Assembly (NCBI GenBank): GCA_029582155.1 | Contig: CM055906.1 | Span: 19,516,437 to 19,580,436 of the forward strand | DNA: 64,000 bases | Direction: 5' to 3' | Source of the DNA: Panopea generosa | Taxonomy: Eukaryota > Mollusca > Bivalvia > Adapedonta > Hiatellidae | Shown here: piece after piece, positions 37,354 to 52,300 of the stretch | How the letters are laid out: each line of letters starts with the position of its first letter | Position numbering within the stretch: position 1 is the stretch's first letter | Made by a program: the position numbers and the translations under genes | The notes under the pieces: generated by a model | The model's database searches: none | Told to the model about the DNA's origin: nothing | The model's input: only the letters and a program-made list of their open reading frames with translations

Positions 37354-40300
37354 GTAATTATAGAACTTGGTTTTGCAAATACATGTAGTAACATTGGGGA
37401 AAAGTTAATTATTGCTGCTATGTTTTTTATATAGTCAATAAAATGTGTTTTCAAATACAAGATAGGATTATGCCGTAATGTGTCGCCCGGCGTTCTATTC
37501 GTCATTTCTTCCCTAAAAATCTGTTTGCAATTGAAACTATGCTGAAATTGCATGTTGCATTTTCATAAACTTTACAGAAATGTTAACTTAATGTTAAGTC
37601 GTAAAGGAAATTCAGGTCGATTTAATTTTCAAGATGGCCGCTGTTACTAAAACATATCACCATAATATAGAGAAATTCATTAACCTAATTTTTCGTCAAA
37701 GTTTATTTTTAAAAAATGAAGAAAACTATTTTCAGCTCAAAAGCTTGTCTCTTGTTAAATAATCTAATGCAAATGCTATATGTAAATTGCTTATACACGT
37801 ATATGAAATAAGTCTGACATTGCTTGGAGACCATTTACTGAACGTCAATATCACTGTTTTTAAAATTAATGAAATTACAGGTTTCTGCCTAATAATTCAA
37901 ATTGGATCCTAAGATTACGTTCGATGTCAATTACAGCAAGGGTGAAGTCACTGTTACGTAAAATGGCAATGTATTTTATTAAACAGTTTGAATTCCCAGT
38001 AAAATCAACTGATAAAATTGTTTCAGTAGATTGTGTGGATAAATAGAAAGAGTGACGATGCTTCTGAGTCATGTGCAACATACTTTTTGCTTATTTCTGT
38101 CGTCAGAATCCAAATGGAGAGCGCATCAAGGTCGTAGACCTCGTGTTGTGATAATTATATTCTATCTTACTTAATTCATTTACTTTTCAGAATCGAAAGT
38201 GCAAACACCATTCTTCACTTCCCAAAGATGGATTCTGGGATATCTCGGCGTCGTTTTCGGTGTTGTAAGCTACATTTATCGCGTCAATATGAGTATTGCG
38301 CTTGTCTGTATGGCCAAACTACCAGAAAGTCCCGTAACAGAAGTACGCTTATTCAACACTTCTATGAATAGTTCTTATCTAGTACTGGCACCAGAAATAC
38401 CAACAACTGGTGGTCAATGTGTAGAACTGTCATCAAATATGTCTGCTGAATCTCAGGTAAGATACATACTCACAAGTCTTTGCTTTGTATCACACATACT
38501 GATTATACTGATAACAATGATAATTTGATTTATTATAGAACAGAACAGAACATATATTTTATTAAACTTAAGCATAACAGCTCATCCTCATACATATATA
38601 CAAAATCAATACATACGTTGAAATATGGTTGTATATTAATATCGTTTCATTAAGTTGTTATTTTGTGAGAGTGTTATCTTGGTTTTTAGAAACAATCATA
38701 CAAAACTTATTTTAAGCATAAACTCAATACAAACTTAAATTACAATACAATGTATTCTACATTAAACTGTTAAACGAGAATCGCTGAGTTTGAAACTCTT
38801 AATACAATAAGTTGCAAGTTTGTTTAAAATTGATTTTTTGTCAATATTAAGAAGGTTAATAGATTTAACCATGCTTGGATGAGTTGAATAATATTTAGGT
38901 ATATATAATTTTCTGAGATCATTTTAAATGGGCAAATATGTATGAAATGGTATTCGTCTTCAATGTCATTTAAGTCACAACATAAACATTTTCTTTGGTG
39001 TCTTGCAATCTTATTGTCGCAGCACAGTTAGCGATGCGTTGAAACTCAGTAGATCACATACAATGATTGAATATGTTCGCAGTATGCTTAGCAGTATGAT
39101 GAAACTCATTATGTCCAACGGGTCACATATAATGATTGAATGTTTTTGTGGTATACTTCCTAGTTTGCTAGAATTTAATATGTGCTAAGGGTCACATACA
39201 ATGATTGAATATTTTTGTAGCATACTTCGTAGTGTGTTGGTACTCAATATGTGCTAAGGGTCACATATAATGATTGAATATTTTAAGTATACTTCGTAGT
39301 GTGCTGGAACTCAATATGAGCTAAGGGTCACATATAGTAATTGTTTGTTTGTGAAGTATACTTCGTAGTGTGCTGGAACTCAGTATGTGCTAAGGGTCAA
39401 ATATAATGATTGAATATTTTTGTAGTATACTTGGTAGTGGTTTGGAACTTAATATGTGCCAAGGGTCACAAATAATGATGGAATAGTTTTGTAGTATACT
39501 TTGTAGTGTGTTTGACCTCAATATGTGCTAAGGGTCACATATTATGATTGAATAGTTTTGTAGTATACGTCGTAGTGTGCTGGAACTCAGTAAGAATCGA
39601 TATATGCTACGGATTAATAAATTGGTGAAATGTTTTTGAAGCACTATTTGTGCTCTCAGCATTATGCATATGATCCCAAAGAATAATGTATACTATTTTC
39701 ATAGCATATCCATTAGTGCGTAGGACATTTAACAGGAATGGTAAACAATTGACTGATTTTTTCTTCTTTACGTAGTTTTATATTCAGCTGATTTGCTCCT
39801 CAAATTCTATATGACCCTCGTTTCTGTTGTTTTAAATCGAGATGAATCTTAAAGGGAGTATAGCAGGAAAAAACATAAAAATAAAATTAGTTTTAAAATG
39901 GTTAAAATTCATCTCATTATCATTAATAAATAAACATCGAATGGCTTAAAATGTCAAATCTACCAAACAATGACAAAATAGCTATTTAATCTTGAAATGC
40001 AATCTCCATTTTTCTAAAATATGACAGCATTTAAATATTGCTAGACGACCTTTTCATCGTCATTCGGACTCTTTCTAAGATGAACCAATATATATTACGT
40101 GTTAACGTGTATACCGGATCAAATACATATTAAAATTAAATCACATGACTCATTTTATACGTCACAAAATAGGTTGCAATTTTAAGCGAGAAATCTATTT
40201 TAGTCTAACTTTGGAGCGAATCCCAAGTTAGGAATTCCCTTTCAGTCCTTTTCAATATATAATATTTGACGTGTTTAAATATATATCCTTTAGCAATACG

Positions 40301-43300
40301 GTGTCAGTGCGTATTTATAGGCATGATATATTAAAAAAATGTTTATTGCCAACTTTAAAATTTTGAAAAATCCAGATAAATTCCCTTTAAGGCTTATGAC
40401 CGGTTATTAGTAAAAACATTCAGAACAAAACAAAACTGCCTGTTAGTGTCTGCTAATGTCAGGAACATACGATAATATGATAGATGGACATAATGACCTT
40501 CATATTTGTACGAGCAGCACATGGCAAGTACGTACATCTTTACTATGGTAGATATCTGATTGAGACGCCTGCTGTTCAGTAATATGTTATGTCTTAACAC
40601 CAGAATGCTCCGAAATAATAAAATAGCAGCCTTCGTTCAATTACGCCCATAGAATCGGACTAAGCGGTATTTGATATTCAGTTTAAGAACATACCGTAAT
40701 GAGCTCCTGATTCCAATGAATCAGAAATTACCGGACCACCACCTAGCAGTTCTGTATGAGGTTTAATACTATATGATAAAAAGGCCTTAGAGACTCGGAA
40801 CGCTTTGAAAATAACAATAGCAGACTCGGATTTCTTCGGCTGTTTATTAATGGTAGTGATATATGCATAGCTCATTAGCATCGGATCAAGTGGTATTCTA
40901 TTTACGAAAAATATTGAATGAGCGCCATGGTCCGGGAATTTTCTTACCACTCAGAAAGAAATAAGAACACAGTGTTGACGTACGGGGAGATGCATTGAAT
41001 ACATGCATACAATCAGCTGCTTATTTGATTGATTTTTAAACATATTTTTAAAACAAACGAAATTAACTCCCTCGAAAGTTAGGAATTATTCTTTTTTTAA
41101 TATTTTCATTCAATCATCTGTGTTATTGTCAGTCACTTCAATTAATTATTGTATTCTGTTGTTAGTTTGATATTGTAAAATTTAAACCCAATATATAATT
41201 ATGTGGGATATTTCATGGTTAAGATGAGATTACAAAATATGCAGTGCAAAGCGGGAATACTTCAGAGGTCACTTATGATAAATTACCCTGTCACAAATTA
41301 ATGTAACTTGGCTAAAGATAGTACTATAAACTGTGTTATGGGCATTTTTTAGGAAATAGAATATAAAAATAGTCAGGAGATATATGCATCAAATTGTGAG
41401 AGATTAACGAGCTGTCACGGTAATTAGCGGGTGCAAGCTGCACATTTTTAAAGAGTTAGTCAGTTATACTGGGGAAAGCAAGGTATATGGTCATGTAGGA
41501 ATTTAGACTTTACTTTGAGAAGGCCAGGTGGACGGTCATGTAGAATTTAAGTCAATTAACATTAGGTAGACCAGCTGTTAAGATAGGTTTAAGATGGTTT
41601 GGTGTTGTAGAAATGCAAGTTGGGTTACGTGGTGGATTATGATAATGGTTGGTGTTTAAGAAGGAACTGAAACTAAGAATGGGAGCGTACTTTGAATCGT
41701 ATTTTGAACTATATTTTAGAAACTGCACATGTGTTAAATAGAATTCATTAAAGTTAAAAATGACAGTTGTAACAAGTTAAGAAAAAAAATGTATATAGAA
41801 AATCGTGCGTTATGTGTTAATGATGTGCGATGGTGAAACACATCTTGTGTGTACATTTTAAACTATACAGAACATAAGTATGCATTGTCATTATGTAATA
41901 TATAGGTTGCTCATAAGAAATAATGTAACTTATAACTTAAGAATACCTACATTCAACCTATTATAATATTAGATTTTCCCAAGCGCTACATATTTGTTGA
42001 AAATAATTCCATATTTCTGTAACTATCTACTTTTTCAATGAAAACTGAATAAACTTATGGATTCTACCTTTCAATCTTTATAACAAATGTTGGAAAATTT
42101 GATATACATGTTCTACAAATTAAAATGAATGAGTTTTTGCTTATAAAAGACAACAGAATTCACATGGGGGAAGACCCAGCAGTCGTTAGTTCTGTCCGCC
42201 TACTACTATGGATATATAGTGCCACAGGTTGCGGGCGGTTGGCTTGCAGGGCAGTATGGTGGCAAGCACGTGATTACAGTTACAATGGCAATATCAGCTG
42301 TTACGTCACTGTTGATGCCAGTTCTGGCGAGACTCAGCGTGTACACGATTATGATTGCGAGGATTATCCTTGGTTTGTGCTCGGTAAGTTCATATTATGT
42401 AAGTGGTGTGTATAAATGGAGACTATTTAAGTTAAGTTATTTTAACATATATCCATGATCTGTAACAATACATGTTACTTACCTGATATATGATATACCA
42501 TTATATGTCCATGATCTGTAACATGCTGCTTACCTGTTATATGATATACCATTATATGCCCATGATCTGTAACATGCTGCTTACCTGATATATGATATAC
42601 CATTATATGTCCATGATCTGTAACATGCTGCTTACCTGATATATGATATACCCACATATGTCCATGATCTGTAATAATACATGTTACGTACCTGATATAT
42701 GATATACCCATATATGTCCATGATCTGTAACATACTGCTTACCTGATATATGATATACCTACATATGTCCATGATCTGTAACATGCTGCTTACCTGATAT
42801 ATGATATACCAACATATGTCCATAGTCCGTAACAATACATGTTACGTACCTGATATATGATATACTCACATATGTCCATGATCTGTAACATGCTGCTTAC
42901 CTGATATATGATATACCAACATATATCCATGATCTGTAACAATACATGTTACTTACTAGATATATGATATACCTACATATGTCCATGATCTGTAACAATG
43001 CATGTTACTTACCTGATATATGATATACCCACATATGTCCATGATCTGTGGCATGTTACTTACCTGATATATGATAAACCCACATATGTCCATGATCTGT
43101 AACAATACATGCTATTTACCTGATATATGATAAACCCACATATGTCCATGATCTGTAACAATGCATGTTACTTACCTGATATATGATATACCCACATATG
43201 TCCATGATCTGTAACATGCTACTTACCTGATAATTGATATACCCACATATGTCCATGATCTGCAACAGCACATGTTACGTACCTGATATATGATATACCC

Positions 43301-46300
43301 ATATATGTCCATGATCTGTAAAAATACATGTTACGTACCTGATATATGATATACCCACATATGTCCATGATCTGTAACATGCTGCTTACCTGATATATGA
43401 TATACCAACATATGTCCATGATCTGTAATAATACATGCTACTAACCTGATCTATGATATACCCACATTTCTCCATGATCTGTAACATGCTGCTTACCTGA
43501 TATATGATTTACCCACATATGTCCATGATCTGTAACATGCTGCTTACCTGATATATGATTTACCCACATATGTCCATGATCTGTACTAATACATGTTACG
43601 TACCTGATATATGATATACCAACACTTGTCCATGATCTGTAGCATGCTACTTACCTAATATATGATATACCCACATATGTCCATGATCTGTAATAATACA
43701 TGTTACGTACCTGATATATGATATACCCACATATATATAGTCCATGATCTGTAACATGCTGCTTACATGATATATGATATACCCACATATGTTCATGATC
43801 TGTAACATGCTACTTACCTAATATATGATATACCCACATATGTCCATGATCTGTAATAATACATGTTACTTACCTGATATATGATATACCCACATATGTC
43901 CATGATCTGTAATAATACATGTTACGTACCTGATATATGATATACCCACATTTCTCCATGATCTGTAACATGCTGCTTACCTGATATATGATATACCCAC
44001 ATATATATAGTCCATGATCTGTAACATGCTGTTTACCTGATATATGATATACCCACATATATCCATGATCTGTAATAATACATGTTACGTACCTGATATA
44101 TGATATACCCACATATATATAGTCCATGATCTGTAACATGCTGCTTACCTGATATATGATATACCAACATATGTCCATGATCTGTAATAATACATGAAAC
44201 GTACCTGATATATGGTATACCCACATATATATAGTCCATGATCTGTAACATGCTGCTTACCTGATATATGATATACCAACATATGTCCATGATCTGTAAT
44301 AATACATGTTACGTACCTGATATATGATATACCCACATATATATAGTCCATGATCTGTAACATGCTACTAACCTAATATATGATATACCCACATATGTCC
44401 ATGATATGTAATAATACATGTTACGTACCTGATATATGATATACCCACATATATATATTCCATGATCTGTAACATGCTACTTACCTAATATATGATATAC
44501 CAACATATGTCCATGATCTGTAATAATACATGTTACGTACCTGATATATGATATACTCACATATATATAGTCCATGATCTGTAACATGCTACTTACCTGA
44601 TATATGATATACCCACATATGTCCATGATCTGTAATTATACATGTTACGTACCTGATATATGATATACCCATATATGTCCATGATCTGTAACATGCTGCT
44701 TGCCTGATATATGATATACCTACATATGTCCATGATCTGTAATAATATATGTTACGTACCTGATATATGATATACCCACATATGTCCATGATCTGTAACA
44801 TGCTGCTTACCTAATATATGATATACCCACATATGTCCATGATCTGTAACATGCTGCTTACCTGATATAAGATATACCCACATATGTCCATGATCTGTAA
44901 CATGCTGCTTACCTGATATATGATATACCCACATATGTCCATGATCTGTAACATGCTACTTACCCTATATATGATATACCCACATATGTCCATGATCTGT
45001 AACATGCTGCTTACCTAATATATGATATACTCACATATGTCCATGATCTGTAATAATACATGTTACGTACCTGATATATGATATACCCACATATCTATAG
45101 TCCATGATCTGTAACATGCTACTTACCTAATATATGATATACCCACATATGTCCATGATCTGTAATAATACATGTTACGTACCTGATATATGATATACCA
45201 ACATATATATAGTCCATGATCTGTAACATGCTGCTTACCTGATATATGATATACCAACATATGTCCATGATCTGTAATAATACATGTTACGTACCTGATA
45301 TATGATATACCCACATATATATAGTCCATGATCTGTAACATGCTGCTTACCTGATATATGATATACCAACATATGTCCATGATCTGTAATAATACATGTT
45401 ACGTACCTGATATATGATATACCCACATATATATAGTCCATGATCTGTAACATGCTACTTACCTAATATATGATATACCCACATATGTCCATGATCTGTA
45501 ATAATACATGTTACGTACCTGATATATGATATACCCACATATATATAGTCCATGATCTGTAACATGCTACTTACCTGATATATGATATACCCACATATGT
45601 CCATGATCTGTAATTATACATGTTACGTACCTGATATATGATATACCCACATATATATAGTCCATGATCTGTAACATGCTACTTACCTGATATATGATAT
45701 ACCAACATATGTCCATGATCTGTAATAATACATGTTACGTACCTGATATATGATATACCCACATATATATAGTCCATGATATGTAACATGCTACTAACCT
45801 GATATATGATATACCAACATATGTCCATGATCTGTAATAATACATGTTACGTACCTGATATATGATGTACCAACATATGTCCATGATCTGTAATAATACA
45901 TGTTACGTACCTGATATATGATATACTCACATATATATAGTCCATGATCTGTAACATGCTACTAACCTGATAAATGATATATCCAAATATGTCCATGATC
46001 TGTAACATGCTACTTACCTGATATATGATATACCAACATATGTCCATGATCTGTAATAATATATGTTACGTACCTGATATATGATATACCAATATATGTC
46101 CATGATCTGTAATAATACATGTTACGTACCTGATATATGATATACTCACATATATATAGTCCATGATCTGTAACATGCTACTAACCTGATAAATGATATA
46201 TCCACATATGTCCATAATCTGTAACAATACATGCTACTTACCTGATATATGATATACCCACATATGTCCACGATCTGTAAAATGTTACTAACCTGATATA

Positions 46301-49300
46301 TGATATACCCACATATGTCCATGATCTGTAACAATACATGCTACTAACCTGATATATGATATACCCACATATGTCCATGATCTGTATCAATACATGCTAC
46401 TTACCTGATATATGATAAACCCACATATGTCCATGATTTGTAACAATACATGCTACTTACCTGATATATGATATCAACCCACATATATCCATGATTTGTA
46501 ACAATACATGCTACTTACCTGATATATGATATCAACCCACATATGTTCATGATCTGGATATGCCATAATTCCTGAAATGTGTTAGAAATGGCAATTAAAC
46601 TCCAATTATTTTTTTATTTGATTACAGGGAGCTTCAATACCTGCATATTTTGCTTTAGTCGGTGTATGGGCTTTACCTTACGAACGGTCAAGACTTATAT
46701 CTCTTTGTTGGTTTGGTATGTATAGTTTTATCAGTTTTAGTTTATACAGAATGTATTCATTGCCATATCAATGCCTCATAGAAACGATCTTGTAAATGTA
46801 TTGTTTGATGAAGACAATGGTTTTAGATTCTTAGATTGCTGGTTCAAATGATAAGTTCTGTAGTACACTTTTCAGATATTTACACGGGGTGTATAACTTG
46901 CAGCAACTAATCGAAGTCTCTGTGGCATTGGTTGATGTTTTCAAGCATACTAATATCCGATGTGTATAACTAAATTCTTGGTTAATTGTTGAAATGAAGT
47001 GGCTGACCAAGAATTGTTGAAAACATGATGTTCTAGTGCATAAATATTTATCGTGTACCGTGTACTGCATTGTTCCTGTATATCTATACTGTATTACTAT
47101 AATTGTTTAATTTAATCTAATTGTTTAAAAGCATAAATGTTCGTGATTGTAAATTCGTATCCTATTAAACATTTATGTTGTATATTATGTATGTATAATC
47201 GTGGATTCTCGAATTTGTAGGGAAGAAAGAAACACAGATATACCTATTGTATTATACAAATCATTAAGTCACATATTCAACACAATGCTTGCATATTTTT
47301 TACTATAAAGACAATATAAATAACTGCACAATAACAAAAAAAAAGCGCTAAATGATATTTATCTATTTAATTCAAGGTCAGGTGGCAGGCACGATAATCG
47401 GTTACGCGACCTCGGGCTTGCTCTGTGCACATGGATTTGACAACGGTTGGGGCTCTATATTCTACGTACATGGTAACTCCTACTTATTTCATATAGAGGC
47501 ATATGCCACAATCATTAGAAAAGTGTTACATTGGGTAGCTTAATTATGGTGATATATAATCCCTGTTTCTTCTTATTCAAAAATGCATTTTGCTAATTTT
47601 AATGCTTGATATGTGATTTGAATGGCATAATTGATGTGTTTGAAATATTTTGAAAGCATTGTCATGTCTGATTTGTGAATTTAGAAATAATTTGATAATT
47701 GGAAATTGGGGTTTTATCCCTGCAAATCTTAACAAACAATAAAATGTAAGCTTCCATTTTTTATTTGGATATTGTATGCATGACAGGCGGCCTTTCAAAT
47801 GTTTCTTTCACATTAGAAATAAGAAGGACAATCAATGTTATAGTTAAGACTCGGACATGACAGCATGACGAGTGATGTATCGAAAAGACTAGATACGTCA
47901 GTGCGATAACTTGCATTTCTATATTTAGCGCCATCATATAACATAGTCTTCTTTATTAGTTAACCAGTCAATAACTTGAGAAATGTCCAAATTGATCATT
48001 TTAACCCAAATAGTGTCAATGCAAACTATTAAATGTATCATGTTAACATCTGCAGAGTTCGCTCTTTGCAGACGAAATATATTCATGTTTTTTAATATAC
48101 GTGACTTTGTAGAGCTAATTGGAAAGAAAAGTAATATAAATTGAATGACATTTAAGCCTACTGTACAGTTCGACCAGGCGATAGTTGTAACATTGCATCC
48201 TAATACTACGTTGACTATTGATTGTCTAACATTTTTGACATTGGGGTTTCATCTTTCAGGTCTGACAGGCTTGCTGTTTGTGGTTTGCTGGCAGTTCTGT
48301 GTATACAATTCTCCAGAGTTGCATCCCAGAATCACAAGTACCGAACGGGAACTTTTGTCAAATAATTCTCATCGGACCAAAAATATAACAAAACGAGTAA
48401 GCGTTTGTTCATTTAGTGTATTTTAAGTGTATGTAAAGTCTAAGTTTATCGATGGATAGTAAATATATCTAAGAGGAGGCAAAGCGGATGAAGGACATGT
48501 TAAGGACAAACGAAACTATATATCTATAGGACGTAATTATGAAGCTATAACGCTAGTATGTGAGCAGACCTTTAATATCGTATCTGTTCTGTAAAAGGAA
48601 AACTTTGTACTTATAAATGCTTAAAATGCGATATAATTTGCATATGAGTGGCTATACATGTATTATGACAAAAAAGTATAAAAATATACTAGTATTTCTT
48701 TTTGTCGGTACATTTGGTACAACTCCAAAATCATTTTGATCCATACTTGTTTCAAACTTTGCATGTCATCATTAGTTTTGTTTGAAAATGATAAATATGT
48801 TTCCAGATGCTCCAGATAGTAATCCTTGGTGATTGATACTTTCGTGTTGTTATACTTTCAAAGGTGTAAAGTTTAATTTTTTGTATGCACATGAGTAAAA
48901 CAATTCGATTGCAATATTTCTGTATGTCCCTTTAAAATTTCAATTTAAATCATACAACAAACATACGTATCAGTTAACAGCAGTGATGGAAACCAATACA
49001 TTTGTAATGACTGAATTAATTTCCATATGTGTTCACGACAATTCAAAGGATAGTGGTCAATAACTGAAAACATAGTTGGATGATGTATATGGCAGACCGG
49101 GTAGCATAATCATGGGCTTTTACATCGAGACATGTCTCAATGATAGGAGGGCAGCTAAGTGTTTTGTGAGCTCTCACGCCAAGTTCCAGGTCAGTGGTCA
49201 AATGTAGAAAACACATAGTGCCGGTTAATGTATTTGATTCGTTGCTTATGAAATTATTATATTGAATCCACTCTTAATTGTACACAGCGTCATCAATTTA

Positions 49301-52300
49301 GTTCTTGTATATAATACTTATTTTAGTTGTCCATAACAAACCGACTAAAGTATTCTCGAGTAACCACCTGCTTTGATTCTAGCGAGAGATTGTTAAGTTG
49401 TTGAATCCTCACATCCTCATTTGAATATAAGCATTATTTGATTTTGTATTATTTTTTATAAATTTCTATTTCCAGCCGGTCCCCTGGAGAGATATATTTA
49501 CATACGTTCCAGTTTGGGCCGTGTTCATTACACATATAGGAGATACGTGGACGTTCTACCTCATCCTCATATGTTTACCTCTTTATTTAAAGGAAGTTTT
49601 AAAATTTGATATACAAAGTGTAAGCTGGTTTACGAATCACCATATATATCTATATTAACTATTTATTAACCGTTCACACTCGTGTACTTGTGAAATAGTA
49701 ATTGACATTTAATTATAAACTGTTGTTTTTTTACAACCATTAATTAGGCGTTCACGAGCTCGATGCTTTTGGATATATGAAATCGCCCCGTAAGTACAAA
49801 CAGGTGCAAAGTGTATATGAAATAAAAAGATACGTAGTACATTATTTGCATTAATTGCGACTTGGATGTGTTTTTGAAAGGAAGATACAGCGTAAGATTA
49901 ACAATGTGACAAAACATTTCTTAAGTTGCTTTATACAGGTTGATTAAAAAACAAATTATAAAGACGGTAAAAAGAAAATGTGGTGGTTTAAGACAAGTGA
50001 TTCTGTTGTATTAACTTTTAAATTTGGTTGAATTATCATTGTTTAACTTTATACAGTTAGACATTGCATACTTATTACAGAAATTAATCTTCAGAGACTA
50101 GATTTCTGAGTTTGATATTTCTCAATGAAGTATTTTATTTCTATAATTTCATTGTTAAAGATAGAATAAATAAGCGGTATTTCAGCTATTTTGTTTTCAA
50201 CTATAAGTCTTGCAGTGAAAAATATCAGTGCAATCAATCTTCAACACTGAACATATCATACCTGCTACAGTAGTAGGTTCGTCATTTGTATTCAAACCAA
50301 TGGATAGCGATCATGATGAATTAAAATGGTATTTCACTGAAACTAACATTTATTCTTTGTTTAATCTAATTTATATAAAAATGAAAATACAAATACATCT
50401 TACAGAATGGCGTATTTTCATCCTTGCCGTTTATATGTATGGGTGTCGGCTTGTTACTGGCAGGTTGGCTCGCCGATCGAATAAATGCAAAACACTGGTT
50501 TACACGGACAACGACAAGAAAAATATTCCAAGTTGTAGGTAAGTTTAAAATAAGAAACGCAACGGTAAATAATACATATTTTACATTTATAGTTATTAAA
50601 AATAATAATTAAGAATGATACATATATATCTGATAAATGGAACACCTACATTTTCGAAACACCGCCATATTCTACGAATCGGGGATCCTCCGTGGCCAAG
50701 TGGTTTAAGGCATCGTCTCAAGATCACTTACCTCTCACCGTTAAGGTTCAAGTCCCGCTCGCTCCAAAATCGTTTTGTGAGAAAGTTGCCAGTTACTTGC
50801 GGAAGGACGGTGGTTCTAATCAGTCTGAAGTCTTCCATATATAACCTGAAATGTGTTGAAAATGGCATTAAACCTCATTAAAAATATCTACGTAACGATG
50901 CTGCGCAAGTGGTAGTTTGGGAACCAGTCTACACATGCAATGGCCGAGGATGAAAAGAATGAAAGAAAGCAAGAAAGTAGGAGTTAACATTTATTTTAGA
51001 ATATAGAATAGTTACATACATGATAAAAAAAAACTTTTATTATAACATGAGTTGTCAACCATGCAACCTCTGTCATAAATCCGATTTTTCTTATTATGAA
51101 AATTAAATGTCACTAAGAATCCTTCGCTTGCAATATCATCAAACGTAATGGACCGTTAGTGAATAATTTAAACGTGGTTGGATATCAGGCTGTAAACTAA
51201 GAACGGGCCATTGCTTTTATGTTAGATACGCTGGCAGTTTATTTCATATTTTTGAAAAAACAACATTGAAATATATAAAAGCCGGTTAATAACATTTATA
51301 TACATCACATACACTCCTCCATGGAACTAATGTAAGAATAACGATTTCCATTAAACATGAATCCTGCGAAGGCACTGTTATTTTGAGCTTTTGTCAATGG
51401 ACAGTATTAGTATTTCTAATACATTTACGCTATATTTTGGGCCCTACACTAAATTTGCAATGGTGTGTTCATCTCGTTAACATTCAACAAACAAATGTAT
51501 TTGTTATTTTCAACCTTAAGCATTTACAATATTTATAAAATAAAACAGAATGCATCAATGTTTTATGTTCGTTACAATTTAGGGTAGGCATGAAACTTGT
51601 TTTGATGTTATAAAATATATTAACATCATTATACGCAATGTGTCTGTATAGTACTCCATGGGAAATGTTGCTTTTTCTGTTCGAACAAATTGTTGTCACA
51701 TGTATGTGCATTTTGAGTTTGCCTAGCCAAGTGGTTTGAGAGAAAGTGATGCTAACGCACGATGACAAACGACTGAAGATAGACGAGGGACAACGCACCA
51801 CATGCACTTTTGATGTTTGGCAAGTAAAGCTAAAACAGAACTCGTACTTCGATGATTCATTGAAAAATACATTTCCTTCAGTACACATGTTAATTAAACA
51901 TATAAAGAGAACTATTATGATTCCTTTCACCGATTTATTATTATGAAATGTCTATAAATATGAAGTATATAATAGTAAAATGTTTTTTACAGTATTGTTT
52001 TTTTTAATATATTCTAGGATTGCTTGGATCTGGAGCGTTTCTAATTATAGCTGGATATATAACATGCAACAAACGTATGATTGTGATAATGTGTATGTGC
52101 TTGAGTACATTTGCAATGTCTTTAGGTACAGCCGCCGGGTATCCCTGTAACCCTATTGATATGTCGCCATTGTAAGTTGCCCGCATTTCATTTCTACTTA
52201 ATATGATAGTATCTTTTTCAGTTCACTAAGGCTATAATGTCAGAACATTCTTTGGTAGAGTGGCCTATTCCACAATGTCTAGCTATAATGGCAGGACATT

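Larger units (their letters stand above)
46716..49475. other. Introns 4 to 6; no features beyond the exons
   Basis: Non-coding DNA between exons 4 and 7 (46716-47376, 47473-48259, 48397-49475). No repeat or RNA supported. The short open frames overlapping exons 5 and 6 are the exons read through into intron. Confidence 0.5.

Noticed and set aside
40678..40950. A 90-codon - strand open frame as a small gene in an intron
   Set aside because: There is no recognisable domain, signal or splice context, and it lies among decayed repeats.
42475..46334. Many - strand open frames of 60-118 codons with MDICWYIIYQV-type repeats
   Set aside because: They all come from the 51-56 bp intron minisatellite.
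50683..50760. A functional tRNA-Leu/Ser gene
   Set aside because: The head continues directly into a SINE core and tail and the stems are degenerate, so it is a retroposon promoter, not a tRNA gene.
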